Part shown: positions 42,980-52,306 of the stretch, piece by piece | How positions within the stretch are numbered: position 1 is the stretch's first letter | Layout of the letters: every line of letters starts with the position of its first letter | Assembly: GCA_003167365.1 (NCBI GenBank) | Contig: PMTM01000004.1 | Span: 142,102-206,101 of the forward strand | DNA: 64,000 bases | Direction: 5' to 3' | Source: Spartobacteria bacterium | GTDB lineage: Bacteria > Verrucomicrobiota > Verrucomicrobiia > Chthoniobacterales > UBA10450 | Program-made: the position numbers and the translations under genes | Notes under the pieces: model-generated | The model's database searches: none | What the model saw: the letters and a program-made list of their open reading frames with translations, nothing else | Told to the model about the DNA's origin: nothing

Positions 42980-44104
42980 ATGTCATTTGCGAAAACGCTC
43001 GACAACCTCCTGCTCGAAAAATCGGCGCTGGCGCGCCGGTTTGAAAATCTTATCGCGTCCAAATCTGATGCCGAGCTGGAAGCAATGGCGCAAAGGTCGA
43101 GAGCGCTCACTTTGCAAAATTTCGGACGCACCATGCGACTCTTCGCGCCGCTCTATCTTTCCAATGAGTGCATCAACAATTGCAGTTACTGCGGGTTTTC
43201 GCGCGATAACCCGATTTTGCGCGTCACGCTTACGGCCGATCAGGTGACCGCCGAAGCGCGGCATCTCGCTCAACAAGGTTTCCGGCAAGTCCTGCTCGTG
43301 GCTGGCGAGCATCCGAAGTTCGTAAACAAAAACTATCTCGCCGATTGCGTCCGCGTCTTAACGGCCGATTTCTCATCGATCGCGATCGAAGTCGGCCCGA
43401 TGGTGACCGACGATTACGTCTCGGTCGTTGATGCCGGCGCGGAAGCGTTGGTAGTCTATCAGGAAACTTATAACCGCGCGGTTTATTCGGAAATGCATAC
43501 CGCCGGACCCAAACGCGATTTCAATTTTCGCCTTGATTGCGTGGAACGCGGTTACGATGCCGGATTCCGCCGGCTCGGCATCGGCGTGCTTTTCGGATTA
43601 TCGCGCTGGCAGGAGGAAGCGGTCGCGCTGGCGGCTCATCTCGAGTACCTCTTCAAACGCTGCTGGCAGTCGCAAATCAGCGTCAGCCTTCCTCGTTTGC
43701 GACCGGCGGCCGGCGGATTTCGTCCGCTTTTTTCGATAGCGGACCGGGAATTGGCGCAACTGGTTTGCGCGTTGCGCATCACCTTTCCTCAATTGGGCAT
43801 TGTGCTCAGCACACGCGAGCGAGCTTCTCTGCGCGATTCGCTCGTGTCACTTGGTGTAACGATGATGAGCGCCGGCAGTCACACCGAGCCCGGTGGTTAC
43901 ACGCATCAGGGCGCAAAAGATCTTCACCTCACGGTTCGAGGAAAAATTGTCGCGCCCGATTTCCAGGACGGTGAAGATCAACTCGCCACCGGTCAGTTTG
44001 AGATTAGTGATGAGCGTTCACCTTCCGAAATCGCCAACGTTTTGCGCCGGCGCGGACTCGAACCGGTTTGGAAAGATTGGGACCAGGCGATTTCTCGGAG
44101 ATGA
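42980..44104 (+). CDS. thiH: 2-iminoacetate synthase (tyrosine lyase, radical SAM)
   Basis: 374 aa from the ATG at 42980 (MSFAKTLDN); 14 more residues upstream are open but unlike the family. Radical SAM cluster motif CINNCSYC followed by GFSRDN, then LLVAGEHPK and the C-terminal biotin/thiamin-synthesis-associated domain with MSAGSHTEPGGY. It cleaves tyrosine to dehydroglycine for the thiazole ring of thiamin. The stop overlaps thiS. Confidence 0.93.
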   Translation: MSFAKTLDNLLLEKSALARRFENLIASKSDAELEAMAQRSRALTLQNFGRTMRLFAPLYLSNECINNCSYCGFSRDNPILRVTLTADQVTAEARHLAQQGFRQVLLVAGEHPKFVNKNYLADCVRVLTADFSSIAIEVGPMVTDDYVSVVDAGAEALVVYQETYNRAVYSEMHTAGPKRDFNFRLDCVERGYDAGFRRLGIGVLFGLSRWQEEAVALAAHLEYLFKRCWQSQISVSLPRLRPAAGGFRPLFSIADRELAQLVCALRITFPQLGIVLSTRERASLRDSLVSLGVTMMSAGSHTEPGGYTHQGAKDLHLTVRGKIVAPDFQDGEDQLATGQFEISDERSPSEIANVLRRRGLEPVWKDWDQAISRR

Positions 44105-44301
44105 CCGTTTCGCTCAATGGCGAGAACGCCGAGACGCGTGGCGCGCAAACAATCGCCGAACTGGTCGAGCGTTATCAACTCCCTCCGCAATCCATTTTGA
44201 TTGAGCACAACGGTGTCGCGCTGCACCAGCGTGAATGGCCGGAAAGGAAATTGGCCGATGGCGACCGGATCGAATTTATCCGCGTCGTGGCCGGCGGATG
44301 A
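44101..44301 (+). CDS. thiS: sulfur carrier protein ThiS
   Basis: 66 aa from the ATG at 44101, overlapping the thiH stop by ATGA. Ubiquitin-like fold, ending IRVVAGG; the C-terminal Gly-Gly is adenylated and thiocarboxylated to deliver sulfur for the thiazole. Longer reading from 44068 lies inside thiH. thiG, normally adjacent, is not found here. Confidence 0.92.
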   Translation: MTVSLNGENAETRGAQTIAELVERYQLPPQSILIEHNGVALHQREWPERKLADGDRIEFIRVVAGG

Positions 44302-44309
44302 TTCGGTGC

Positions 44310-44451
44310 AAGGATATTTGTCAGAATTCCCTGACGAAACGCAGCCATCGTAGTCGCTGCGACCCACGATGTAAGCCGTGTCCGGTCCAGGTGCGAGATT
44401 GAGCAGAATTCCCGTCGTCAGGAACAGGCCGAAATCATGAATGCCGAACAT
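44310..44451 (-). pseudogene. LysE/RhtB-family exporter remnant
   Basis: The frame from the ATG at 44451 encodes a typical start (FGIHDFGLFLTTGILLNLAP, GPDTAYIVGRS). After about 32 residues it loses similarity. In another frame the next bases encode AFRQGILTNI, which fits a segment of this family about 80 residues further on. So the gene has an internal deletion with frame loss and is cut again near thiS. A non-functional fragment. Confidence 0.7.
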
Positions 44452-44462
44452 GTCGATTTTGA

Positions 44463-45935
44463 TTAAGCCGTTATACTTTTGACGACAACGCGCATTCCAT
44501 CCGTCTGAATTATTTTGACTGGCGTTTCTGAGGCGATGAATTCGCCTTCCGTGATGACATCGACCACGTGATCGGCAAATCGTGCTTTGCCGCTGGGTCG
44601 TAAAATCGAAACCGAAATTCCTTCCATGCCCGGCGAAAGCGCCAGCGCGGTCGTGAATTCGCGCGGCGCGCCCGCCAGCGATGGGCCGGGCGGATTTGAA
44701 GTCATTAGTGCAAAACGCCGATAAAAACTCGTGCGCGGGAGATACCGCGCAAGGATGACGATGACGATGGCGGCGGCGGTGATCGCGATAAAAAGATTAA
44801 GCAGCGGAAGAGCAAGCGTTCGCCCGGTCGGGAAAAAAGTTTCTCCGGGATAACGATCGATCATGGCCCAGAGCAGCGACGCGAGCATGAGCAACACTCC
44901 GACGACTCCGAATACAATGGTGGAGTGCGCGAAAAACAAGATTTCGATAATCACGAGGGCGAACCCGACAACAAAAAGGATGACAACTTCCCAGCCGGCG
45001 AGACCGGCGAGATAGTGACCAAGGAAAAAAAGCGCGAAGCAGATCGCGGCGATAATTCCCGGCAGGGTCGCCCCTGGAATCTTGAATTCGAGATAAGCGC
45101 CGATAATTCCGCCGAGGAGAAGCAACGGCGCGAGCGCTGTGATCCAAAGCGCGAGTTGTTCGAAACCGCTGGGATTGAGTGAGACAACATTGCCTTTAAG
45201 CGCGGCCTTTTGCGCAAGATCGGCAATCGAATCGGCAATTCCATCCGCGAGCAGCGGCTTGCCGTTGATTTTTTCCGTCGCCTCCTGCGCGTTCAGAGTC
45301 AGCAGTGTGCCTTTGGGATGAATCATGCGATCGCCGATTTTGATTTCCTTTTCCTTGCTGATGAATGCTTCGCCGATGTCCGGATTGTGGCCATTTTTGA
45401 TCGCTGAGCTGCGGATAAGAGCGGACCAGTAGGAGACTGTTTTCTCGCGTTCGGTCAGGGGAAGATCTTCACCAGTGGATAAAACGGGCGCGGCTGCGCC
45501 AATCGCGCTGACCGGCGCCATGTAGATATGCTGGGTGGCGAGTGCAATGAGCGCACCGGCCGAGCCCGCGTTAGAGTTGATAAACGTGTACGTCGGAATG
45601 GTGGCGTGATTGAGGACGCTGGTCATCTCTTCAGCGCTGTCGAGCCGTCCGCCGTAAGTGTTCATTTCCAGAATAATCGCGGCGGCACCGCTGCTCTCCG
45701 CCGCCTTTACCTCACGCCGCAAAAACATGAGGAGCGACGGCGAGACTTCGCCGCTCAGGGGAACCACGACGATGTCGCCCTTATGGATGATGTCGCGGGC
45801 ATTGGTTGTGACGGATGCGATCAACAAAAAAACTGTGGCTAAGACCGACAATCGAGCCGCCGGGCGGCGAGTGAGATAGACGGGCGGGCCGCCAGGCTGA
45901 GTCCGCGGGAGCGGACGAATCAATTGTATTCTCAT
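44463..45935 (-). CDS. NfeD-family membrane-bound ClpP-class serine protease
   Basis: 490 aa. A signal/anchor helix at about 28-44, a ClpP-like protease domain (about 50-265) with Ser125 in NAGSAGA and Lys180 as the likely Ser-Lys pair, four to five helices (about 258-400) and a C-terminal NfeD OB-fold (about 425-490). Known members process stomatin-like membrane proteins. No stomatin gene is next to it. Divergent from dnaG. Confidence 0.9.
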   Translation of the reverse strand: MRIQLIRPLPRTQPGGPPVYLTRRPAARLSVLATVFLLIASVTTNARDIIHKGDIVVVPLSGEVSPSLLMFLRREVKAAESSGAAAIILEMNTYGGRLDSAEEMTSVLNHATIPTYTFINSNAGSAGALIALATQHIYMAPVSAIGAAAPVLSTGEDLPLTEREKTVSYWSALIRSSAIKNGHNPDIGEAFISKEKEIKIGDRMIHPKGTLLTLNAQEATEKINGKPLLADGIADSIADLAQKAALKGNVVSLNPSGFEQLALWITALAPLLLLGGIIGAYLEFKIPGATLPGIIAAICFALFFLGHYLAGLAGWEVVILFVVGFALVIIEILFFAHSTIVFGVVGVLLMLASLLWAMIDRYPGETFFPTGRTLALPLLNLFIAITAAAIVIVILARYLPRTSFYRRFALMTSNPPGPSLAGAPREFTTALALSPGMEGISVSILRPSGKARFADHVVDVITEGEFIASETPVKIIQTDGMRVVVKSITA

Positions 45936-46006
45936 GGTTTGGATCGCTCGTCGTGCTGGTTTAGTTTGACATCACTCACGCAAGCAAACGAGAAAAATCC
46001 GAGACA

Positions 46007-47806
46007 ATGGGAACGATCCCATCAGAAACCATCGAGCAAATCGCCGCCGCCAACGACATCGTCGAGGTGATCGGTTCGTATTTTCCATTGAAGCGAGCGG
46101 GAGCAAATTTCAAGGCCCTTTGCCCGTTCCATCAGGAGAAAACGCCGTCGTTTACGGTTAGTTCGCAGCGCCAGACCTTCCATTGTTTTGGGTGTGGCGT
46201 TGGCGGAAGCGTCTTCCGTTTCGTTATGGAGTACGAACACATCGATTTTCCGGCGGCGGTGCACAAACTGGCGGCGCGTGCCGGTATGCCGGTGGTCGAA
46301 GAGCGCGGGGCCAGCGCCAGCGAAGACCGGCAACATGAAACACGGCGCACCCTGTTGCAGTTGCACGCCGAAGCTGCGGAGTGGTTTCGGGAGAATTTAT
46401 CAAAAAAGCAATTGGGAGCCCCGGCCCGGGAGTACTTGAAGGGACGGGGGATTTCGGCAGAGGTAGCCAAGCGGTGGCAATTGGGATATGCGCCGGACGA
46501 GTGGAACGCATTTGGCAATTGGGCCCGCGACCACGGCTATCAAGAAAGCGAACTGCTGGCCAGTGGCCTGGTCAAAACGAAAGACGACACCGAGCCGGCG
46601 CCCACGGTGAAGCAGAGGGTTTACGATCGTTTTCGCGGACGGCTCATGTTCCCAATTTGCAACGATGTGGGCGAAGTAATCGCGTTCAGCGGCCGCCTTT
46701 TGCAGAGCGAAAGCGAAGCGGCGAAATATTTGAACTCGCCGGAAACCCCTCTTTTTCGAAAAGGCAAAGTGCTTTTCGGATTGCATAAAACGAAACGCGG
46801 TTTGATCGAGGCGAACTGCGCGATTGTGTGCGAAGGCCAGATCGACTTGATCACTCTGTTCGAAGCTGGAATCATAAATGTGGTCGCGCCGCAGGGGACG
46901 GCATTTACTGAAAATCAGGCGCGCGTGCTCAAGCGCTATGTGAACGAAGTGGTTCTTTGCTTCGACGCTGATGAAGCTGGACAAAAAGCGGCCGAGCGTT
47001 CGCTCGATGCGCTTCTGCAAAACGATTTGATTGTGCGCATTGTCGAGATGCCGCCCGGCGAAGATCCGGATTCGTTGATTCGGCGAAAAGGAAAAGACGA
47101 ATTTGAAAAACGGATTGCCGGCGCCCGCGATTTCTTCGATTACTGGATCGACCGCGAAGCGGCGAATGTCGATCTTGGTTCGTTAGGGGCGAAGATGGAG
47201 CTTGCCCGCAGGCTGGCGGACACGGTCTCAAGAGTTCATGACCCGATGATGAAGGGCGAAGTGAGCAACAAGGTGAGCGCCCGGCTCGGTGTTCCGGCCG
47301 CAGACTTTGAACGATTACTACCAAGACAACCTCGTGAGCGGCGCGGAGAAGAGGAATCAAGTCGATTTCAAGCAGGACCGGCTCCGCCCCATGATATTGC
47401 GATTCTTTGTCTCCTCGCTTTGCGGAGCGAAGAAGCACGCGAATTTCTGCAACAGCAGAATTGGCGCGAGGCGCTGAAACAAACGCCTGGGGCGGAATTG
47501 CTGGCGCGTATTTTAGAGAGCGAGCTACGAGCGAACGACGCGGCCTCGTTGAACGCCTTCATGGCCGCACTTTCGCCGGCCGAAGAGGGACTTGTGTCGT
47601 CGTGGTTAATGCAAAGGATGCCGGGAAACGCTATCGAAGTGGCGGAACAATGGTGGATGGGACTGCGCCAGGCGTCCTTGCGGCGCCAGCTTCAGGTCGC
47701 CGAGGGCCGCATGAAGCTTCCCGGATTGAGCACCGGCGAAGTGGTCAATTTGCAGAAACAAATTCTTGATTTCCAAAAGGAGCTCCACGAACTTCCGAGG
47801 CTTTAG
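46007..47806 (+). CDS. dnaG: DNA primase
   Basis: 599 aa. CHC2 zinc finger (Cys39, His42, Cys60, Cys63), the RNA polymerase-like core with a TOPRIM domain (VCEGQIDLITLF, CFDADEAG) and a C-terminal helicase-binding region. It makes RNA primers for replication. With rpoD 76 bases downstream it forms the two-thirds of the classical macromolecular synthesis operon; rpsU is absent upstream. Confidence 0.96.
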   Translation: MGTIPSETIEQIAAANDIVEVIGSYFPLKRAGANFKALCPFHQEKTPSFTVSSQRQTFHCFGCGVGGSVFRFVMEYEHIDFPAAVHKLAARAGMPVVEERGASASEDRQHETRRTLLQLHAEAAEWFRENLSKKQLGAPAREYLKGRGISAEVAKRWQLGYAPDEWNAFGNWARDHGYQESELLASGLVKTKDDTEPAPTVKQRVYDRFRGRLMFPICNDVGEVIAFSGRLLQSESEAAKYLNSPETPLFRKGKVLFGLHKTKRGLIEANCAIVCEGQIDLITLFEAGIINVVAPQGTAFTENQARVLKRYVNEVVLCFDADEAGQKAAERSLDALLQNDLIVRIVEMPPGEDPDSLIRRKGKDEFEKRIAGARDFFDYWIDREAANVDLGSLGAKMELARRLADTVSRVHDPMMKGEVSNKVSARLGVPAADFERLLPRQPRERRGEEESSRFQAGPAPPHDIAILCLLALRSEEAREFLQQQNWREALKQTPGAELLARILESELRANDAASLNAFMAALSPAEEGLVSSWLMQRMPGNAIEVAEQWWMGLRQASLRRQLQVAEGRMKLPGLSTGEVVNLQKQILDFQKELHELPRL

Positions 47807-47882
47807 TCTGCCCGTAAGATCGATAGCTGATTGTCGGTCGAGGGCAGTAGATGAGCGTCTCAGTTAATCCTTAACCGCAATC

Positions 47883-49724
47883 TTGGCCAGGCATTCGACA
47901 CGAAAGGCAAAGTCTCGCCGCTCGGCGGCAAAGCGGCCCAAATTGAAACGCGGGCGGCGGAGTTCTACGACCAAAATTTCTGTGGCTCGATCAAAATTAA
48001 AACAACAGAAGGTCAGGGCGTTTAAGCCGAAGCGCATCACCGGTTTGGTTCGGCGAGGTCGGCGTCCGGGTCGACCATTGGCGGTCAAAACCGATTCGGA
48101 ACCGCAAGTGCGATCCGAGGACGACGTTCGAGGTCGTATCCGCGAGCTGATCAAGCTCGCGAAGGAGCAGGGATATCTCACTTTCGACGATTTGAATGAG
48201 GCCTTGCCGGAAGGAGTGACTGACGCCGACGAGCTTGATGCGATTTTGACCAGGCTGCGCCGGATGGAGATCAACATCATCGAAGCCTCCGAGGTCGATA
48301 ACTACAAAGACGGGAAAAAGGACACGGAAGAGGAAGAAGAGGAAAAGTCCGAACCGAAACTCGATATCCTCGACGATCCCGTGCGCATGTATCTCAAGCA
48401 GATGGGCCAGGTCCCGCTGCTCACGCGCGAGCAGGAAGTGGAAATCTCCAAGCGAATCGAGGAAGCCGAGACCATGGTGCAAAAGCACATCAATCTTTTC
48501 GGCTTTATCGCACAGGCTCATCTCGATCTGGCCCAAAAATTAACCGAGGGAGGGGAACGGTTCGACCGCGTGATTCTGGACAAGAAAATAGAGAGCCGCG
48601 AGCGCTACATGAAAATGCTGCCACGATTGTGCGCGCAGGTGGAAAAGCTGAACAACGCAATTGCCCAGCAATACGGCCAACTTTTGCGCAAGTCCCCGAA
48701 AAAAGATGCCAAGAAACTCAAGTCGTTTCAAAGGTCGGTCGCTTCGCTGCAACGCTTTTATCCCAAGTTCTATTTTAAGCAAAAGGTCACGGAAGAATTC
48801 GTTAATCTGGCCGACGAGCATTACCGCATCCTGCTTCATCTGCAGAGCGAAGTGGCCAAGCAGCCCCGGGCGCGCCGGGCGCGCTCGCCACTCGTCGCAA
48901 AATTGCGCGATTTGGAGCAGAAGCTCTGGCTTTCTCTCGATGAATATACGGAGCAATATCAGGCGCTGAAGACTTGGCTGCGCCAGGCTTTGCGCGCCAA
49001 GACCGAAATGGTGGAAGCGAACCTGCGGCTCGTCATCTCAATCGCGAAGAAATACACCAACCGCGGTCTCTCTTTTCTCGATCTCATCCAGGAAGGCAAC
49101 ATGGGGTTGATGAAAGCAGTCGAAAAATTCGAATACCGGCGCGGTTACAAGTTTTCTACTTACGCGACCTGGTGGATTCGCCAGGCGATCACGCGGTCTA
49201 TCGCTGATCAAGCGCGCACCATTCGCATTCCCGTGCACATGATTGAGACGATCAACAAATTGATGCGCGTGCAGAAACAGCTCGTTCAAGAATACGGCCG
49301 GGAGCCGTCGCCTGAAGAAGTGGCTGAGGAAATTCTTTTGCCGGTCGATCGGGTGCGGGCCGTTCTGAAAATGGCGCAACAGCCCATCTCCCTTCAATCG
49401 CCGGTGGGTGAGAGCGAAGAAACCAACTTTGGAGATTTCATCGAGGACAAGGGCGCGGAAAATCCGAGCGACATGACGGCGATTGCCCTTTTGAAGGAGA
49501 AGATAAAGGATGTGCTCGAGACCTTGACGGAACGCGAGCGCCAGGTGCTGGAGCAACGGTTCGGCCTGGTCGATGGCTATAGCCGCACGCTCGAGGAGGT
49601 CGGCCGGCAATTCCGCGTTACGCGCGAACGTATCCGCCAGATTGAAGCCAAGGCGCTGCGCAAAATGCGTCATCCTACACGAATCCGCCAGCTGGAAGGT
49701 TTCCTTGAAGCAGCGGAGACGTAG
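47883..49724 (+). CDS. rpoD: RNA polymerase primary sigma factor
   Basis: 613 aa from a TTG start, which gives a very basic N-terminal extension of about 75 residues (Lys/Arg/Ser-rich). Region 1.1 (about 80-130), an acidic stretch, region 1.2 ([11 protein letters not shown]), a non-conserved insert, region 2 ([26 protein letters not shown]), region 3 and region 4 ([18 protein letters not shown]). All point to sigma70. The exact start is uncertain because of the poorly conserved basic part. Confidence 0.95.
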   Translation: MARHSTRKAKSRRSAAKRPKLKRGRRSSTTKISVARSKLKQQKVRAFKPKRITGLVRRGRRPGRPLAVKTDSEPQVRSEDDVRGRIRELIKLAKEQGYLTFDDLNEALPEGVTDADELDAILTRLRRMEINIIEASEVDNYKDGKKDTEEEEEEKSEPKLDILDDPVRMYLKQMGQVPLLTREQEVEISKRIEEAETMVQKHINLFGFIAQAHLDLAQKLTEGGERFDRVILDKKIESRERYMKMLPRLCAQVEKLNNAIAQQYGQLLRKSPKKDAKKLKSFQRSVASLQRFYPKFYFKQKVTEEFVNLADEHYRILLHLQSEVAKQPRARRARSPLVAKLRDLEQKLWLSLDEYTEQYQALKTWLRQALRAKTEMVEANLRLVISIAKKYTNRGLSFLDLIQEGNMGLMKAVEKFEYRRGYKFSTYATWWIRQAITRSIADQARTIRIPVHMIETINKLMRVQKQLVQEYGREPSPEEVAEEILLPVDRVRAVLKMAQQPISLQSPVGESEETNFGDFIEDKGAENPSDMTAIALLKEKIKDVLETLTERERQVLEQRFGLVDGYSRTLEEVGRQFRVTRERIRQIEAKALRKMRHPTRIRQLEGFLEAAET

Positions 49725-49785
49725 ATGTCGATCTTATGCGCTCCTCTCGCGCAACTTTTGGCCGCTCAGTTAGTTTAATTGGCGG

Positions 49786-50151
49786 ATGGCAATGAAACGC
49801 GAAGATGACGAGCAACTGTGGGATCTACTGGGCCGCGGCGCAGACCCGAAGGTTTCGCCCTTTTTCGCGCGCAACATCCTGAGGCAAATTCGTCAGGAAC
49901 CACGTTGGTCGGTGCGAATGCGGTTGTGGCTCGCTCCCCGCAGATTGATTCCCGCATCCGGTGCAGCCCTGGCCGTCATTGCGGCGTTGATTCTTACTAG
50001 CGGTTCGCTGCTGCATCGGGAATCGCCGGATACTCAAATTGATCCTGTCATCGCGAAGATCGACGCGCAGGATTACGAGGTCGTCGCCGATCTGGATAAC
50101 TTGCTCGCTTCCGACGAGAACAGCCCGTGGGACGAAGACTCAAAGTTATAG
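49786..50151 (+). CDS. single-pass membrane protein, unknown
   Basis: 121 aa (an ATG 6 bases in is also possible). A cytoplasmic part of about 50 residues, one membrane helix (about 56-75) and an acidic tail with DLDNLLASDENSPW. The layout recalls small anti-sigma-like proteins, but no zinc motif is present and no ECF sigma gene is adjacent. It overlaps the next gene by 25 bases. Confidence 0.65.
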   Translation: MAMKREDDEQLWDLLGRGADPKVSPFFARNILRQIRQEPRWSVRMRLWLAPRRLIPASGAALAVIAALILTSGSLLHRESPDTQIDPVIAKIDAQDYEVVADLDNLLASDENSPWDEDSKL

Positions 50152-50648
50152 GGCTCATCGGCGCATTGTCGGTCTCGGTGTCGAGCTTCGCCTTCGCTCA
50201 GGGAAAACCGCAATCTCTTGGAACCCGGAAGGGCGTATTTAACCGGCACAACGGCCAGTTTAAAGGAGCCGCGCGTGAACGCTGGTTTCAACTTTCGCCG
50301 GAAGACCGGCAAACATTTCGGAAGAACGCAGAACGCTGGCTTCAGATGAGTCCCGACGAGCGCAAGGTGATGCGGGACCGCGAAATATTGCGGCGCGAAC
50401 GCATTAGAAGCGAGGCTGAAGCGGTGTTACGCGATTCCGGCCTTCGTCTCGACCAGGCGAAGCGCGATCTCTTTCAAGAACGCTATCTTCAAGAGCGCGG
50501 CAGGATCGATCGGGAATTGCGGCAGGAGTACGAGACTAGGCGGCAGCAACAACTTGAACGCCTGAAGAAGGAATTTCAACCGCCAGAAAATTCGCCTGGA
50601 GTTTCATCGACATCGACTCCAGCTGTCTCAACAAGTCCGAGCCACTAG
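50127..50648 (+). CDS. exported DUF3106-like protein
   Basis: 173 aa from a GTG start inside the end of the previous gene (25-base overlap, different frame). Signal peptide about 1-25 (ending SFAFAQ). Two repeats of the type RWFQLSPEDRQTFRKNAERW / WLQMSPDERKVMRDR match DUF3106. The C-terminal half is a charged helix and ends in Ser/Thr/Pro. Function unknown; the tight overlap implies it acts with the upstream membrane protein. Confidence 0.72.
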   Translation: MGRRLKVIGLIGALSVSVSSFAFAQGKPQSLGTRKGVFNRHNGQFKGAARERWFQLSPEDRQTFRKNAERWLQMSPDERKVMRDREILRRERIRSEAEAVLRDSGLRLDQAKRDLFQERYLQERGRIDRELRQEYETRRQQQLERLKKEFQPPENSPGVSSTSTPAVSTSPSH

Positions 50649-50655
50649 ACTCTTA

Positions 50656-50683
50656 GGCGCACGGGGAGGCGCGACCGTGCGCC
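50656..50683 (+). terminator. hairpin after the DUF3106-like gene
   Basis: Arms GGCGCACG and CGTGCGCC with a 12-base loop, 8 bases after the stop codon. No T-run. Confidence 0.5.
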
Positions 50684-50698
50684 AAGCCTTGAAACGAA

Positions 50699-50730
50699 AT
50701 GAGCTGGCTTGGGATCTCCAGCCAGCTCAT
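50699..50730 (-). terminator. intrinsic terminator of the Tyr/Gly-rich gene
   Basis: Arms ATGAGCTGGCT and AGCCAGCTCAT; on the minus strand followed by TTTCGTTTC, 20 bases after the stop of the gene at 50751. Confidence 0.7.
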
Positions 50731-50750
50731 AGAAGTTGCGAGAAATAGTC

Positions 50751-51011
50751 TTACCTGTGCCGCCCGCGATAATAGCCGCGGTGGCCGTGATACCTATAGT
50801 AGCGAGGTCCCACGTATACACCGGACCCATAGTAGCCCCGATAATAGGGATAAGGATAATATCCGTACGGATAGTAGCCATACGGGTAATAGCCATACCC
50901 GGGAACCCCGATTCCGATTCCAACCGAAACGCCCGCCTGCGATGGCGATGCCGTCGCGAAAGCAAAGCCGCCCACCGCCAACCCAATTACCAAAAGTTTT
51001 TTCCAGTTCAT
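50751..51011 (-). CDS. small exported Tyr/Gly-rich protein
   Basis: 86 aa. Signal peptide (about 1-26, ending PSQAGV), then a short Gly/Val segment and repeats of the type YYPYG (at about 41-58), ending in a basic RYHGHRGYYRGRHR. Such proteins are common in this type of genome and may coat the outer membrane or cell wall; the composition resembles the larger peptidoglycan-binding protein at 2019-2552. No function known. Confidence 0.7.
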   Translation of the reverse strand: MNWKKLLVIGLAVGGFAFATASPSQAGVSVGIGIGVPGYGYYPYGYYPYGYYPYPYYRGYYGSGVYVGPRYYRYHGHRGYYRGRHR

Positions 51012-51064
51012 CTTTTGTTCACCTCACTTATTGAACACTAATTGAGACGGAAGGTTGCATGGAA

Positions 51065-52108
51065 TTATTCGGCCGGAGCGTCCTCCGGGTAAATTGGGTA
51101 ACCGGTTACGCAAACGGCGTTGCCGATTTTGTGGTAGCTGATGCGGCTCAATCGCGCTGCTGCCGCGGTTGAGCCAACTCCACGTCCCGAAAATCCAAAC
51201 ACCTGGCCGCCCGCAAAGATTGGCCCGAAGTACAACTGCACTTTGTCGATCAATTGTTGATCGAGCGCTTGCCCCAGAATTTTCCCGCCGCCTTCGATTA
51301 GTACGCTGGTGACATTCTTCCGCCCCAAGTCCTTCAAAACAGCGTCGAGCGATGAACTGCGATAAACGACGGTCTGCTTTGCAAAACGGTCGTTGAATAC
51401 GTGAGCCTGCCTCGGCAAGCGCCCCGATCGCGAGAGAACGACACGCAATGGTTGCTTTTTTCCGCGAAGACCGCGCACGGTCAGCCGCGGGTTGTCGGTT
51501 CGAACCGTTTCCGCGCCGACCAGAATGGCATCGACATTTGCGCGAAGCTCATGCGCGTGATGCCGCGCCGCAGCGTTCGTGATCCATTGCGATTCGCCCG
51601 GCGGTCGTGTTAGCCGGCCGTCAAGGCTCATGCCGCATTTGGCAATAACGAAAGGCCGCCCGGTCGCGATCCATTTGTTGAATGACTCATTTAGCGCCGC
51701 ACACCCGCCGGCCAGGACACCGATTCGCACTTTGATTCTCGCGTTTCGTAAGAGTTCGATCCCACGGCCGGCATGGCGTGGATTCACATCGAGAGCGCCG
51801 ACAACAACATTTTTTACGCGCGCCTTGATAATTTCGTCGATGCACGGCGGCGTTCTTCCTACGGTCGAGCACGGCTCGAGGGTTACGTACAACGTAGCGT
51901 TTTTTGGAATTGCGCCCGTCATCTCGCGAAGGCATTCGATCTCAGCATGCCGACCCCCGGCCTGTTGATGATGACCGCGAGCGACAATTCGACTGCCAAC
52001 GACCAGCACCGCACCGACGGCAGGATTAGGGCTGGTTAATCCGATGGCCCGGCGCGCTTCACCCAATGCTACGCGCATGAATCGTTCATCTCGTTCGGTT
52101 GACGGCAC
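51065..52108 (-). CDS. ribD: bifunctional riboflavin deaminase/reductase
   Basis: 347 aa. N-terminal deaminase (about 1-145): SPNPAVGAVLV, zinc ligands His54 (HAE, Glu56 catalytic), Cys80 and Cys89 (PCSTVGRTPPC). C-terminal reductase (about 150-347): DGRLTRPPGESQWI, SVLIEGGG. It performs steps 2 and 3 of riboflavin synthesis. Stands alone, divergent from recA. Confidence 0.95.
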   Translation of the reverse strand: MPSTERDERFMRVALGEARRAIGLTSPNPAVGAVLVVGSRIVARGHHQQAGGRHAEIECLREMTGAIPKNATLYVTLEPCSTVGRTPPCIDEIIKARVKNVVVGALDVNPRHAGRGIELLRNARIKVRIGVLAGGCAALNESFNKWIATGRPFVIAKCGMSLDGRLTRPPGESQWITNAAARHHAHELRANVDAILVGAETVRTDNPRLTVRGLRGKKQPLRVVLSRSGRLPRQAHVFNDRFAKQTVVYRSSSLDAVLKDLGRKNVTSVLIEGGGKILGQALDQQLIDKVQLYFGPIFAGGQVFGFSGRGVGSTAAAARLSRISYHKIGNAVCVTGYPIYPEDAPAE

Positions 52109-52306
52109 GAAACAACTATGCGGCGTGTGAGTCGCGGGTAAACCTCATTTCCAGCTGATGCGCGGGAAGATTTCGGGCGATCGGCACGAAATCGATCAAG
52201 GCGTCGTGACCGCGAGGTTCGCGGCCTTTGCTTTGTTTGCCGGAAAAACAAAAAGCTTTTCTGCTTGGCGAATCGTTCCAGGTCGCCTTACTTAAAGCCT
52301 ACCCCT

